Positions 7,390-16,248 of a stretch of DNA of 64,000 bases are shown here, piece by piece. The notes under the pieces are model-generated. The model had not been told where the DNA came from, searched no databases, and saw only the letters and a program-made list of their open reading frames with translations. The translations under genes were made by a program, and so were the position numbers. Source of the DNA: Pseudomonadota bacterium (GTDB lineage Bacteria; Desulfobacterota; Desulfobulbia; Desulfobulbales; Desulfurivibrionaceae). The stretch lies in the NCBI GenBank assembly GCA_018830485.1, contig JAHJRQ010000015.1:719081-783080 (forward strand), in the 5' to 3' direction. How positions within the stretch are numbered: the stretch's first letter is position 1; each line of letters opens with the position of its first letter.

Positions 7390-8743
7390 CGAACCCACAA
7401 GGATCTTGGTCGTTGACGACGAAGAGATTGCCTTGAACAACCTCAAGCATGTTTTGAAGAAAGAGGGGTACGAGGTCACCGCCTCACAGAGCGGTCCCCG
7501 GGCCCTGTATCTGCTGGAGGAGAACATGTTTGACCTGGTCCTGACCGATTTGAAGATGGAAAAGGTCGGGGGGATGCAGATCCTGAAACGCACCAGGGAG
7601 CTGTATCCGGACACCGAGGTGATCATGATCACCGGGTACGCCACGGTGGATTCGGCCATTGAGGCGATGAAGGGCGGGGCGTACCATTATATTGCCAAGC
7701 CCTACAAGCTGGACGAGGTCCGGAAGGTTGTGCGGGAAGCCCTGGAGAAAACCAGGCTCAAACGGGAAAACTCCAGGTTGCGGGAGCATCTCAAGGCGTT
7801 CCAGGGAGATGCCCGCATCATCACCGATAACTCCGGGATGAAAAAATTGCTGGCCACGGCCGGCCAGGTTGCCACCTCGGACAGCAACGTGGTGATCTGC
7901 GGGGAGTCAGGCACCGGCAAGGAGCTGCTGGCCCAATTTGTTCATAGTTGCAGCAACCGCCGTAACGGGCCTCTGCTTTCCGTGAATTGCGGGGCTTTCC
8001 AGGAAGATCTGTTGGCCAATGAGCTCTTCGGGCACGAGAAAGGGGCGTTTACCGGGGCGGTGGAAATGAAGAAGGGCTTGGTGGAGATGGCCGATGGCGG
8101 CACCCTTTTTCTCGATGAGATCACCGAGATGTCTCCGGCCATGCAGGTGAAGCTCCTCCGGGTGATCCAGGAAAAAGAGGTGATGCATCTCGGCGGGGTT
8201 TCACCGATCAAGGTCAATGTCCGCTTTCTTGCGGCAACCAACCGGAACCTCCAGGAGGAGGTAAAACTGGGGCATTTCCGGCAGGATCTGTTTTTCCGGA
8301 TCAATGTGGTGGCACTCCATATCCCGCCCCTGGCCGAGCGCAAGGATGACCTGCCTCTGCTGATCCAGCATTTTATCCGAAAATACGGGGTGTTGATGCA
8401 CAAGGAGGTGCGCAATATCGAGCCGGAGGTGGTGGATATTCTGCTGCGCTACGATTTTCCGGGCAATGTCCGGGAGCTGGAAAACATCATCGAGCGGGGG
8501 GTGGCGCTGGCCAGCGGCGACACCATTGAGGTCGGCCACCTGCCGGAAGATCTGCGCGACGCTTCGTTTCATACCTTCCGCCGGAAAAGCGGCGGCATCC
8601 CCAGCCTTGCCGATCAGGAACGGGCCTATATCGAGTGGGTGTTGAAGGAGCACGGGGACAACAAGAGCCTGGCCGCCCAGGTTCTGGGCATTGACCGGGT
8701 TTCCCTCTGGCGCAAGATCAAGAAGTACGAACTTGAGGCCTGA
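7376..8743 (+). CDS. Sigma-54-dependent response regulator (NtrC family)
   Basis: The 455-residue protein starts at the ATG at 7376, after an AGGA site, inside the end of the kinase gene. Residues 8-122 are a receiver domain with acidic pair D14-D15, phosphoacceptor D58 (LVLTDLKM) and conserved K108 (KPY). The AAA+ domain has Walker A GESGTGKE (176-183), the sigma-54 contact loop GAFTGA (223-228) and Walker B TLFLDEI. The C-terminus has a Fis-type helix-turn-helix (NKSLAAQVLGIDRVSLWRKI). It should activate sigma-54 promoters when phosphorylated by the upstream kinase. Longer upstream extensions of the frame overlap kinase codons and were not used. Confidence 0.95.
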   Translation: MVTNDEPTRILVVDDEEIALNNLKHVLKKEGYEVTASQSGPRALYLLEENMFDLVLTDLKMEKVGGMQILKRTRELYPDTEVIMITGYATVDSAIEAMKGGAYHYIAKPYKLDEVRKVVREALEKTRLKRENSRLREHLKAFQGDARIITDNSGMKKLLATAGQVATSDSNVVICGESGTGKELLAQFVHSCSNRRNGPLLSVNCGAFQEDLLANELFGHEKGAFTGAVEMKKGLVEMADGGTLFLDEITEMSPAMQVKLLRVIQEKEVMHLGGVSPIKVNVRFLAATNRNLQEEVKLGHFRQDLFFRINVVALHIPPLAERKDDLPLLIQHFIRKYGVLMHKEVRNIEPEVVDILLRYDFPGNVRELENIIERGVALASGDTIEVGHLPEDLRDASFHTFRRKSGGIPSLADQERAYIEWVLKEHGDNKSLAAQVLGIDRVSLWRKIKKYELEA

Positions 8744-8777
8744 AGGCTGACGGGCGAGCGGCCTGCCCAGCGGTGCG

Positions 8778-9266
8778 TTAGTGGGTTGTTGCCTTGTCGG
8801 GATTGGGCTGGGGCGGCAGCAGCAGGCCGAATCCGCTGCCCAGCCTGCGGACCAGTTCGATGAAACTGTGGGGCATGGGCAGGTCGCGTTCAACCAGGAG
8901 AATGCCCAGATCTTGCGCCTGCCGGAGGATGGCGGTGCTGTCCTCTCCTTCCTGATGGTCGCACAGGGATTGGATGCGGAGGGCGTCGGTGAGGGGAATC
9001 CGCAGTTCCTCCAGCATGGCCCCGAGCCTGCCCTGCTCCTGGGCAATGAGGTCCGCGTGGTTCCGGGCAAATGCGGCAAAGGGTTCCTCGTGGGAGGGAA
9101 CGCCGAAGACCGCATTGATCAGCGCCCCGGCAAGCTTGGCGATGAAGGCGGCTTCGCGTTCGGGATGCTTGGTGGTCAGCGTTTCTTTCAGTTTTTTAAA
9201 AGAGATCATCTTCACGATCTCGACTCCCTCGCGCAGGACGGGAATCAGTTTGCTTTCAAAGGCCAT
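8778..9266 (-). CDS. Conserved-looking protein of unknown function, 162 residues
   Basis: I do not recognise this protein. It is soluble and mostly helical, with no signal peptide, membrane segment or cysteine motif. An AAGGAT ribosome binding site lies about 7 bases before the ATG at 9266. The C-terminal tail is rich in proline (LLPPQPNPDK). It is convergent with the response regulator gene and is followed upstream on the same strand by the ParA-like gene, with 77 bases between them, so it may be the last gene of that group. Confidence 0.7.
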   Translation of the reverse strand: MAFESKLIPVLREGVEIVKMISFKKLKETLTTKHPEREAAFIAKLAGALINAVFGVPSHEEPFAAFARNHADLIAQEQGRLGAMLEELRIPLTDALRIQSLCDHQEGEDSTAILRQAQDLGILLVERDLPMPHSFIELVRRLGSGFGLLLPPQPNPDKATTH

Positions 9267-9343
9267 GGGCGGAATCCTTCCCTAGTCCTGGACGGTTGTG
9301 CAGTCTTGCTATTTCCCGGCAATGCGCGCGGCATGGGGGCGGA

Positions 9344-10315
9344 TCAGGTGAAAAGGTCCGGTTCGCCGGTGACCTTGCGGACAAGATCCCGGTAATCCTG
9401 GGCGCCGTTGGACCCGGGGGCAAACTCAAAAATGGTCTGGCCATAGGCAGGAGCCTCGGAGAGACGGACGTTGTAGCGGATCGGGGCGCAGACCTTTTCT
9501 CCGTATATTTTTTCAATCTCCTCCAAAAACTCGCTGCCCCTTTTCACCCGCATGTCGCGGAAGGTGGGCAAAATGTAGCGCAGTTCGACTTCCTTGCGGA
9601 ATTTCTGGATGGAGGCGATGCTTTTCAGGAATTCGCCAAAGCCCTGGATGGACATGACCTCAAGGGAGACCGGGGTCATCAGCTCGTTGACATAGAAAAG
9701 GACATTGACGGTGAGCGGATCCCAGCCCGGAGAGGTGTCCACCACCACGTAATCGTAGTCTTTTTCCAGCGGGGTGAGGGCCTGGGCAATGGTCAACTCG
9801 CCGCCGTAGTCCTTGCGGTCGATGAGGCGCTTGAGGCCTGCCAGGGATTTGCCGCCGGCCAGGATCCAGAGATTTTTACGGGCCTGGATGATTGCCTCCT
9901 CGGGGGGGAGTTCGCCGGTTACCAGCTCGGTGAGGCCGCCTTTGGGTTTTACGCCCAGCATGAAGCTTGACTGCCCTTGGGTATCGGTATCAACCAGCAG
10001 AACCCTTTTCCCGGCCAGGGCGAGGCCGGCAGCGAGATTCACCGAAGTGGTGGTTTTGCCGACCCCGCCCTTGCTCAACGAGACGCCGATTCTTCTGGTT
10101 TCCTGCTCGGACTGAGGCGCGGAGCCGGGATTAGGGTCCGGGACCATTTCGACCGGGGAGGGCTGCGGCTGTGCCGGTGGAGGCGTTTCTTCTCGGGGAA
10201 TATCGAGGGGGAACTGCTGCCCGCACCCCTGGCACCGCGCCATCCTGACATTGGGCGGGATCCTCTTTTCGTCGATGTTGTGCTCTTTTTTGCAATGGGG
10301 GCAAGTGATTATCAT
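9344..10315 (-). CDS. ParA/MinD-type ATPase with N-terminal zinc-ribbon
   Basis: The 323-residue protein starts with an MJ0042-type zinc ribbon (CPHC at residues 5-8, CQGC at 29-32). After a proline-rich linker it continues as a ParA ATPase with the deviant Walker A KGGVGKTTT and VVVDTSPGWDP. This family positions cargo such as DNA, chemoreceptor arrays or other complexes on the nucleoid or membrane. The gene upstream on the same strand codes for a ribbon-helix-helix protein, as in ParA/ParG-type pairs. A zinc ribbon in front of ParA is unusual for chromosome partition proteins, so the cargo is open. Confidence 0.88.
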   Translation of the reverse strand: MIITCPHCKKEHNIDEKRIPPNVRMARCQGCGQQFPLDIPREETPPPAQPQPSPVEMVPDPNPGSAPQSEQETRRIGVSLSKGGVGKTTTSVNLAAGLALAGKRVLLVDTDTQGQSSFMLGVKPKGGLTELVTGELPPEEAIIQARKNLWILAGGKSLAGLKRLIDRKDYGGELTIAQALTPLEKDYDYVVVDTSPGWDPLTVNVLFYVNELMTPVSLEVMSIQGFGEFLKSIASIQKFRKEVELRYILPTFRDMRVKRGSEFLEEIEKIYGEKVCAPIRYNVRLSEAPAYGQTIFEFAPGSNGAQDYRDLVRKVTGEPDLFT

Positions 10316-10351
10316 TGTGAAGTCTCCGGGCCGGCCGTGGCCAACTTCTGG

Positions 10352-10753
10352 TTATTTCTTGCGGATGTCCTTGAGGATTTCTTTCATCAGGTGGCTTTTT
10401 TCCCCCTTTTCCTCAAAATCCTTGAGGATCATGGTCAGCGCCTGATTGACGATCCGTGATTTTGAAATGCGGGATTTCAGCCGCGGCTGCACAAGTTCGT
10501 TTATTTTCTCCCGCGCGTCATCCAGATCCTCGAAAATCTCCTCGGAAAGATAGTGGGTGGATTTTTTCTTGCTGTCGCCGGGCGAGGGTTTCTTGTGCTC
10601 CTTGCCCGGCGAGCTTTCCGCCGGAGCTGTGGCGATTGGTGTTTCTCCGGTGCGATGGATCAGCTTGGCAAGGGAGGACGCCTCATGCGTTGTATCCTCC
10701 TCCCCCCCCTTCAGCAGGTCATCCATGATGTCGTGTTTATTTTTTGCCGACAT
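10352..10753 (-). CDS. Putative ribbon-helix-helix partner of the ParA-like ATPase
   Basis: The 133-residue protein has a flexible, charged N-terminal half (about 1-65, rich in K, P, S and E). The C-terminal part contains STHYLSEEIFEDLDDAREKI, then SRISKSRIVNQALTMIL. The short strand followed by two helices is the pattern of ribbon-helix-helix DNA-binding proteins such as ParG. It lies 36 bases upstream of the ParA-like gene on the same strand. This assignment rests on pattern only, as no search was possible. A DNA-binding adaptor for the ATPase is the simplest reading. Confidence 0.65.
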   Translation of the reverse strand: MSAKNKHDIMDDLLKGGEEDTTHEASSLAKLIHRTGETPIATAPAESSPGKEHKKPSPGDSKKKSTHYLSEEIFEDLDDAREKINELVQPRLKSRISKSRIVNQALTMILKDFEEKGEKSHLMKEILKDIRKK

Positions 10754-10783
10754 TTTCCCCCGGGTCCATGATGAGGTTGCGAT

Positions 10784-11254
10784 TCAATCCCGGCCAAGGT
10801 CGGCGGAGCGGCTTGTTTCACCAAAGAGCTTGGCGTGATGGACGGAGAGAAAATGCTGCAGGGCCTGCTCGTCCTTTTTGTTCAGATCGATGAACTCGAT
10901 TCCGCAGTGGCATTCGCCGGAGGTCTCGCTTGGCGAGATATGGGTGACTTTTCCCTGGAGGACGATGGTGTTGTCGCCGACATGCAGCGTGATGTCGTAA
11001 AGCGTGCCGGCCAGAAAGCCGCCAAGGGCTGGAACCAGGAGGCCCAGGCCGCGACTACCGATATCGCAGACCCGGTGGGTGCGGCCATCGATTTCGGCAC
11101 AGACCGGATCATCGTCCAGAATGGGTTCCCGGTAGTTCTTGCGGATGATTTTTTGGAGATCGGTATGTGCAGGGGTGGCTCCGTCCGGAGCCACGGGCAA
11201 GCCCGTAAGCTCCCAAGGGGCTATTTCTTCGGTCCCGCTTTCTTTCTTGGTCAT
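10784..11254 (-). CDS. PilZ-domain protein
   Basis: From the ATG at 11254, which follows an AAGGAGT site, the product has 156 residues. The PilZ domain covers about residues 35-145. It has the arginine motif in RKNYREP and the second c-di-GMP contact motif in DIGSRGLGL. It should bind cyclic di-GMP. There is no other domain, so it would act as a small adaptor. It ends 30 bases upstream of the ribbon-helix-helix gene and may be co-transcribed with the ParA-like pair. The extension of the frame to 11380 has no matching features. Confidence 0.85.
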   Translation of the reverse strand: MTKKESGTEEIAPWELTGLPVAPDGATPAHTDLQKIIRKNYREPILDDDPVCAEIDGRTHRVCDIGSRGLGLLVPALGGFLAGTLYDITLHVGDNTIVLQGKVTHISPSETSGECHCGIEFIDLNKKDEQALQHFLSVHHAKLFGETSRSADLGRD

Positions 11255-11347
11255 TACCGACTCCTTATGGTCATATGCTGCCGAGAGGCAAAAAAAGTCT
11301 GAAAAAAAGCGCTTGCTCCCAAAGACGTGCGAGTATGGAGGAGATGA

Positions 11348-11539
11348 TTGATTATTTATTGGCATTGCCAAGATTGTCAAGGCAAAACAGTCAGTTGTTG
11401 CGGCTTGACAGGGGCGGGGCGGAGTTGCGGCGACTGCGGGAAAAGTCCGGAGGCGGGTACGGCGTGGTTCTTCCGCATGCAGCTTGGGATCGGCCCGCAG
11501 GCCGACGCGCTCAACCCAGCTCGGGAAATTTCACCTTGA
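11348..11539 (+). CDS. Possible small cysteine-rich protein (TTG start)
   Basis: A 63-residue frame begins at a TTG placed just after GGAGGAG. It encodes two CxxC knuckles (CQDC and CGDC) in the first 30 residues, as in a zinc ribbon. It ends inside the 3' end of the minus-strand gene at 11511. The evidence is weak: a non-ATG start, short length and partial antisense overlap. It is listed only because the gap is otherwise empty and the knuckle spacing looks non-random. Confidence 0.25.
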   Translation: MIIYWHCQDCQGKTVSCCGLTGAGRSCGDCGKSPEAGTAWFFRMQLGIGPQADALNPAREISP

Positions 11540-11951
11540 GGGTTTCCTTGTCCGCGGTGCGTTCGACTTTTACCTGGACCTCGATCTGGTCATTTTTAAG
11601 CCCGAGGGTCAGCGGCATCCCCCCCTTGTCTTCCTCCAGATGGAGGATGGCGCGCATAATGGAGATGATCTTGTTGAAGACAGCCCTGGCCGGCGGGCGC
11701 AAGGCGATTTTTTCGGCCTCATGCTTGATGGTGACGGTGATCTTGTCGTTTTTCCGCTTGAGGGAAAGCTGGCGGGCCTCTTCGGTCAGGGTGAGGAGGA
11801 GGGCCAGGGCCAGATACCGGAGCGCGTCCTCCTGGATGTCGGCGGAAGGGGCGTCCGCCACTTTTTGAATGGTGGCGGCATAGTCCGTGCCAAGATAGCA
11901 GTCACACATTTCCATAAGTTTGAGATGAAGGTTCGGGTCATGTATTTCCAT
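11511..11951 (-). CDS. Protein of unknown function, 146 residues
   Basis: I do not recognise this protein. It has no signal peptide or membrane segment. The N-terminal half is helical (ALRYLALALLLTLTEEAR). The C-terminal half alternates charged and hydrophobic residues (KITVTIKHE, QIEVQVKVE), which suggests beta strands. An AGGAG site lies 5 bases before the ATG. It is on the minus strand, about 250 bases upstream of the PilZ gene start, and divergent from hemL. Confidence 0.65.
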   Translation of the reverse strand: MEIHDPNLHLKLMEMCDCYLGTDYAATIQKVADAPSADIQEDALRYLALALLLTLTEEARQLSLKRKNDKITVTIKHEAEKIALRPPARAVFNKIISIMRAILHLEEDKGGMPLTLGLKNDQIEVQVKVERTADKETLKVKFPELG

Positions 11952-12093
11952 GGCGTCTCCTGTTCTGGTCCTGCGGGGAAAGAATCCTCTGCCTCTTCGG
12001 TCATATTGCTATGAAGGGCTTTGTCGTGTCAAGGGAAAGAATGGCGGAAAGCACAGGGTTTTTAGCGCCTTGCGCTGCGGGCTTGAAAGAATT

Positions 12094-12122
12094 TTGACAG
12101 CGTGGCGCCGGCCTGCTATATT
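12094..12122 (+). promoter_or_regulatory. Sigma-70 promoter for hemL
   Basis: TTGACA at 12094-12099 and TATATT at 12117-12122 are separated by exactly 17 bases. The pair lies about 120 bases before the hemL start and faces it. The 293-base gap between 11951 and hemL holds no other feature I can support. Confidence 0.75.
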
Positions 12123-12244
12123 TCCGGCTCGCCGGAGAGAGAAAGTGCATTGTCAAGGCGTTCCAGCCGTGACGGCGTCCGGCGCCCTCGTTCCTTGTTG
12201 GTGCGGAATCATCAATCATTAGAGAAGGCAAGGAGTTCAGAAAT

Positions 12245-13537
12245 ATGAAAACCGACCAATCGCAGAGCCTTTTTGCCAGGGCGCAGCAGCTCATTCCCGG
12301 TGGAGTAAACAGCCCGGTGCGGGCCTGTAAATCCGTGGGCTGTGATCCTCTTTTTGTCAAGAAAGCCGCCGGTTCAAAAATTCAGGATGTGGATGGCAAC
12401 GAGTTTCTCGATTTTGTCTGCTCCTGGGGGCCCATGATCCTTGGGCATAACCATCCGGCCGTGGTGGAGGCCATTGAGAAAACCCTGCAAGACGGCACCA
12501 GCTTCGGCGCCCCCTGCCCCCTGGAGGTTGAACTGGCCGAGTTGGTGATAGGCGCCCTGCCCTCGGTGGAAAAAGTGCGTTTCGTCAGTTCCGGCACCGA
12601 GGCGACCATGAGCGCCATCCGGCTGGCCAGGGGGTACACCGGCCGCAAGGTGGTGGTGAAGTTCGACGGCTGCTACCATGGCCATGCCGACAGCTTTCTG
12701 GTCAAGGCGGGTTCCGGGGTGATCACCCTCGGCATTCCCGGCAGCCCCGGGGTGCCGGAGGATATTGTCAAGAACACGGTGTCTATTCCTTATAATAACC
12801 CGGAGATCCTGGAAAAGACCCTGCGGGATGAAAAACTGGACATTGCCTGCGTGATCATCGAGCCGGTGGCCGGCAACATGGGGGTCGTCGCCCCGCAGCC
12901 CGGTTTTCTGCAAAAGCTGCGCGCCCTGACTACGGAACTGGGCATCGTCCTCATCTTCGACGAGGTTATCACCGGCTTGCGCCTGTCCTTGGGCGGGGCG
13001 CAGGAATACTTCGGGGTTATGCCCGATCTCACCTGTCTGGGCAAGATCATCGGCGGCGGTCTGCCGGTTGGGGCCTATGGCGGCAAGAAGGAGCTGATGG
13101 ACACCATTTCGCCGGTGGGCCCGGTGTACCAGGCCGGAACCCTGTCCGGCAATCCCCTGGCCATGGCGGCGGGCGCCGCAACCATGCGGCAGTTGGCCCA
13201 GCCCGGCTTTTATGCCGCGCTGGAGGAGAAATCGGCCCGCTTTGCCCAGGGGTTGACCACGCTTGCCCAAAAATATCTGCCCGGACAGACCACCCTGAAC
13301 CGGGTGGGTTCCATGATGACGGCTTTTTTCACCCCTGGGCCGGTGGTGGATTTCGACTCCGCCATGCAGGCGGATACGGCCAGATATGGCCAACATTTCC
13401 GGCAGATGCAGGCGCAGGGGATCTGGCTGGCGCCCTCCCAGTTCGAGGCACTTTTTATTTCCGCCGCGCAAAGCGAGGCCGAGCTGGCCATGGCGCTGGA
13501 GAAAACTGAATGCTCATTCAAAAAAATGGCAAAATGA
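12245..13537 (+). CDS. hemL: Glutamate-1-semialdehyde 2,1-aminomutase
   Basis: The 430-residue PLP enzyme converts glutamate-1-semialdehyde to 5-aminolevulinate in the C5 route to heme, siroheme and B12. Family motifs are clear: LIPGGVNSPVRA at the N-terminus, SSGTEATMSAIRLARG, DEVITGLR, and the PLP lysine in LGKIIGGGLPVGAYGG. The length is that of known HemL. An AAGGAG site precedes the ATG and a good promoter lies upstream. The enzyme for the preceding step, HemA, is encoded at 25072-26358, so the pathway is split between two sites. Confidence 0.97.
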   Translation: MKTDQSQSLFARAQQLIPGGVNSPVRACKSVGCDPLFVKKAAGSKIQDVDGNEFLDFVCSWGPMILGHNHPAVVEAIEKTLQDGTSFGAPCPLEVELAELVIGALPSVEKVRFVSSGTEATMSAIRLARGYTGRKVVVKFDGCYHGHADSFLVKAGSGVITLGIPGSPGVPEDIVKNTVSIPYNNPEILEKTLRDEKLDIACVIIEPVAGNMGVVAPQPGFLQKLRALTTELGIVLIFDEVITGLRLSLGGAQEYFGVMPDLTCLGKIIGGGLPVGAYGGKKELMDTISPVGPVYQAGTLSGNPLAMAAGAATMRQLAQPGFYAALEEKSARFAQGLTTLAQKYLPGQTTLNRVGSMMTAFFTPGPVVDFDSAMQADTARYGQHFRQMQAQGIWLAPSQFEALFISAAQSEAELAMALEKTECSFKKMAK

Positions 13538-13548
13538 GAAAAAAGCCG

Positions 13549-13577
13549 TTGACTTTGGGGTGATGCAATGCTAGTAA
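13549..13577 (+). promoter_or_regulatory. Promoter for the atpZIBE operon
   Basis: TTGACT (13549-13554) and TAGTAA (13572-13577) are separated by 17 bases, and a TG dinucleotide one base before the -10 box gives an extended -10. It lies just past hemL and 58 bases before atpZ. Confidence 0.6.
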
Positions 13578-13634
13578 TCCTATCGGTCATAACTCGATGA
13601 ATCCTTTGTCCGGGCTGTGTGGCAGGGGGTGAAG

Positions 13635-13859
13635 ATGTCCAATAATCGAAAGGATACACTGCGGTTGCTGGCGCAGTTCAGCACCGTTGGCATGACCGTT
13701 GCTTTCTCCATCTTTATCGGAGTCGGCATCGGTTATTATCTGGACCATACGGTATTTGGCGGCAGAACCTCGCCCTGGTTGACCCTGATTTTTCTCGGGT
13801 TCGGGGTGGCGGCGGCCTTCAAAAACCTCTACGACATGGCCAACAGAAAGGATCTCTGA
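13635..13859 (+). CDS. atpZ: AtpZ-like F0F1 accessory protein
   Basis: From the ATG at 13635 (site AGGGGGTG) the product is 74 residues with two membrane helices. The first contains VGMTVAFSIFIGVGIGYYLD, the second PWLTLIFLGFGVAAAFKNLY. This is the pattern of AtpZ, a small protein encoded at the head of many atp operons that is linked to Mg2+/Ca2+ uptake or ATP synthase assembly. Its stop overlaps the next start by one base (TGATG), indicating coupling with atpI. Confidence 0.8.
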   Translation: MSNNRKDTLRLLAQFSTVGMTVAFSIFIGVGIGYYLDHTVFGGRTSPWLTLIFLGFGVAAAFKNLYDMANRKDL

Positions 13860-14260
13860 TGCCGGTTAGTGGTTCACCCGCATCGGGAGGTGAGGTGTCG
13901 CTCACCAAGGTTATGGTGTGCAACTGGCTGTTGCTGGGAGTGCTCACCGGTTTGGCCTGGTTGGGGTATTCAGGCTTCCATGCCCGTTCGGTTTTTATCG
14001 GCGGAGCGATTGCAAATCTCAGCTTCCTGTTTTTGAAAAGGGATCTGCTCCGCTTGCTGGCTGGGCCGCTTGAGGCGGTCAAGCCGTTGTTTTTTATGCG
14101 ATATTATCTGCGGCTGTTTGTGGTCGTGGGGGTTCTCTTCCTGCTGGTCAGGTACCGGTTGGTTCACACCTTCGCACTGCTTATTGGCCTGTCCACCGTG
14201 CTTTTGGGCATCGGACTAGCCGTCATGGTCGCAGCAAGAAGTATTTACTCGACAAAGTAG
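13859..14260 (+). CDS. atpI: AtpI-like ATP synthase assembly protein
   Basis: The 133-residue membrane protein has four predicted helices: about 19-37, 40-55, 77-95 and 100-122. It fits the ATP synthase I family, which helps c-ring assembly. The position between atpZ and atpB supports the call more than the sequence, since this family is poorly conserved. The ATG at 13859 overlaps the atpZ stop. An internal start cannot be excluded. Confidence 0.75.
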   Translation: MPVSGSPASGGEVSLTKVMVCNWLLLGVLTGLAWLGYSGFHARSVFIGGAIANLSFLFLKRDLLRLLAGPLEAVKPLFFMRYYLRLFVVVGVLFLLVRYRLVHTFALLIGLSTVLLGIGLAVMVAARSIYSTK

Positions 14261-14291
14261 TACTAAGGTTAAGGAGGCTCGTGCACGGTCC

Positions 14292-15014
14292 ATGGAACAT
14301 CCAATACTGTTTATCTCGCTGATTCTGCAAAGTCTGGGGATGCCGGTTCCCCATGGTCCGGTTGGGGACACGCTGCTGGCCAAGCTGGTTTCCCCGCACA
14401 TGACCTATACCTGGCTGGTCATGCTTTTCCTGATCATCGTTCCGAAGCTGACCCTGGGTCAGATGTCCCTGGTGCCCGGCAAGGGTCAGAATTTCTGGGA
14501 GGTCGTCATCGGCGGCCTTGAAGGATTCATGGCGGACAACATGGGCAAGGAAGGGGCTCGGATGATGTTCCCCATGCTCGCCACCTTTGCCCTCTACATC
14601 CTGGTGGCGAACATGATCGGCCTTATGCCGGGATTCATGTCTCCCACCTCCAACCTCAACATCACCCTGGCCTGTACCCTGATCGTTTTCTTCACCACCC
14701 ACATCCTGGGCGTGAAGTTCCACGGGGTCGGTTATATCAAGCATTTCCTCGGTCCCATTCCCTGGCTGATTCCCCTCATGCTCCCCATCGAGCTTATCAG
14801 CCATTTCGCCCGTATTCTGTCGCTCTCCATCCGTCTTTTCGGCAACATCATGGCCAAGGAGACCCTGCTGGGCATCCTGTTCATGCTGGCGGGCGCCTAC
14901 TTTGCCCCGCTGCCGATTCTGTGTCTCGGCGTGTTTGTTTCCATCGTGCAGGCGCTGGTTTTTCTGCTGCTTTCGATCCTCTATTTTTCCGCTGCCATGG
15001 AGCATGCCCACTAA
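14292..15014 (+). CDS. atpB: ATP synthase F0 subunit a
   Basis: The 240-residue polytopic subunit forms the proton half-channels against the c-ring. The essential arginine is R181 in LSLSIRLFGNIMAKE. MLPIELISHFAR just before it is also typical. An AAGGAGG site lies 14 bases upstream of the ATG, a somewhat long spacing. The gene is followed by atpE; atpF and the F1 genes are not in this window, so the F0 a and c genes are separated from the rest, as in other Desulfobacterota. Confidence 0.96.
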   Translation: MEHPILFISLILQSLGMPVPHGPVGDTLLAKLVSPHMTYTWLVMLFLIIVPKLTLGQMSLVPGKGQNFWEVVIGGLEGFMADNMGKEGARMMFPMLATFALYILVANMIGLMPGFMSPTSNLNITLACTLIVFFTTHILGVKFHGVGYIKHFLGPIPWLIPLMLPIELISHFARILSLSIRLFGNIMAKETLLGILFMLAGAYFAPLPILCLGVFVSIVQALVFLLLSILYFSAAMEHAH

Positions 15015-15023
15015 TTTGTGTAA

Positions 15024-15425
<402 letters not shown>

Positions 15426-15450
15426 TTTTTTCGCGATATTTCAGGTGGGT

Positions 15451-15487
15451 AAGGCCGCAGGGGAAATCCCTTGCGGCCTTTTCTGCT
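15451..15487 (+). terminator. Terminator after atpE
   Basis: A 13-bp stem (AAGGCCGCA... with its complement, one G-T pair, AAAT loop) spans 15451-15480 and is followed by a T-rich tail. It ends the atpZIBE operon 26 bases past the atpE stop. Confidence 0.88.
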
Positions 15488-15504
15488 TTCTGGGGTCTGT
15501 TCTG

Positions 15505-16248
15505 ATGAGCGAAGCCGTTGTCCATCCCTTGCGCGGCAAGAACGAGCCGCAACTTCCTGCCTGCGGGCTGCTGCTGCTCAATCCCTCCGAGGCTCGACAA
15601 GCTGCGCAGATTGCAGGACAGCAGGAGTGGGCCCGGCATTTTCTGTTTCACAGCAATCTCTTTTCTGCCCAAGCGCCTCCGATGTTCTGGGCAGGACCTG
15701 CGGTTGGCGCGCCCATGGCCGTTATTTGCCTGGAAAAGTTCATTGCTTTAGGGGCCAGCAGGATCATTGTCTGCGGCTGGTGCGGCTCGCTCCAGCCGGG
15801 CCTTGGCGTGGGCGAATTGGTGGCTCCGACCTGGGGTATCAGCGAGGAAGGCACCTCCGCACATTATCCCGTGGCGGGCAAGGTCGAATCCTCTCCCCGG
15901 TTGCGCCAGGAGCTGCAGGACTTTTTTGCCAGCACGGGAACAGAACTCAAGGAAGGGCCGATCTGGACCACCGACGCCCTGTACCGTGAAACCCGGGAGA
16001 AGGTTGTCCGCTATGGCCGCGAGGGCATTCTTGCTGTGGACATGGAGTGTTCCGCGCTCCTGCAGGTTGCAGCGTTTCGCCGGGTTGAGCTGGCTGCGGT
16101 TCTGATGGTTTCCGATTTGCTGTGGCAGGACCCCTGGCAGCCCGGATTCCAAGGCAAGGAATTCCGCAAGCGTTCACAGGGCTTGGTGGCAGACCTGCTG
16201 CGCTGTGTCGGTGGCCTGGCAGTTGAAGAGAAAGGAGTGAGGCGATGA
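15505..16248 (+). CDS. Nucleoside phosphorylase-family protein
   Basis: The 247-residue protein belongs to the PNP/UDP phosphorylase fold. It shows VCGWCGSLQPGLGVGELV, matching the phosphate-loop region, and AVDMECSALLQVA, matching the nucleoside-binding DMExxA motif. Members split nucleosides such as purine nucleosides, MTA/SAH or futalosine; the substrate here is not clear. The start at ATG 15505 follows the atpE terminator closely and has only a weak GGGGT site. Its last four bases overlap the rimO start, so the two genes are coupled. Confidence 0.8.
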   Translation: MSEAVVHPLRGKNEPQLPACGLLLLNPSEARQAAQIAGQQEWARHFLFHSNLFSAQAPPMFWAGPAVGAPMAVICLEKFIALGASRIIVCGWCGSLQPGLGVGELVAPTWGISEEGTSAHYPVAGKVESSPRLRQELQDFFASTGTELKEGPIWTTDALYRETREKVVRYGREGILAVDMECSALLQVAAFRRVELAAVLMVSDLLWQDPWQPGFQGKEFRKRSQGLVADLLRCVGGLAVEEKGVRR

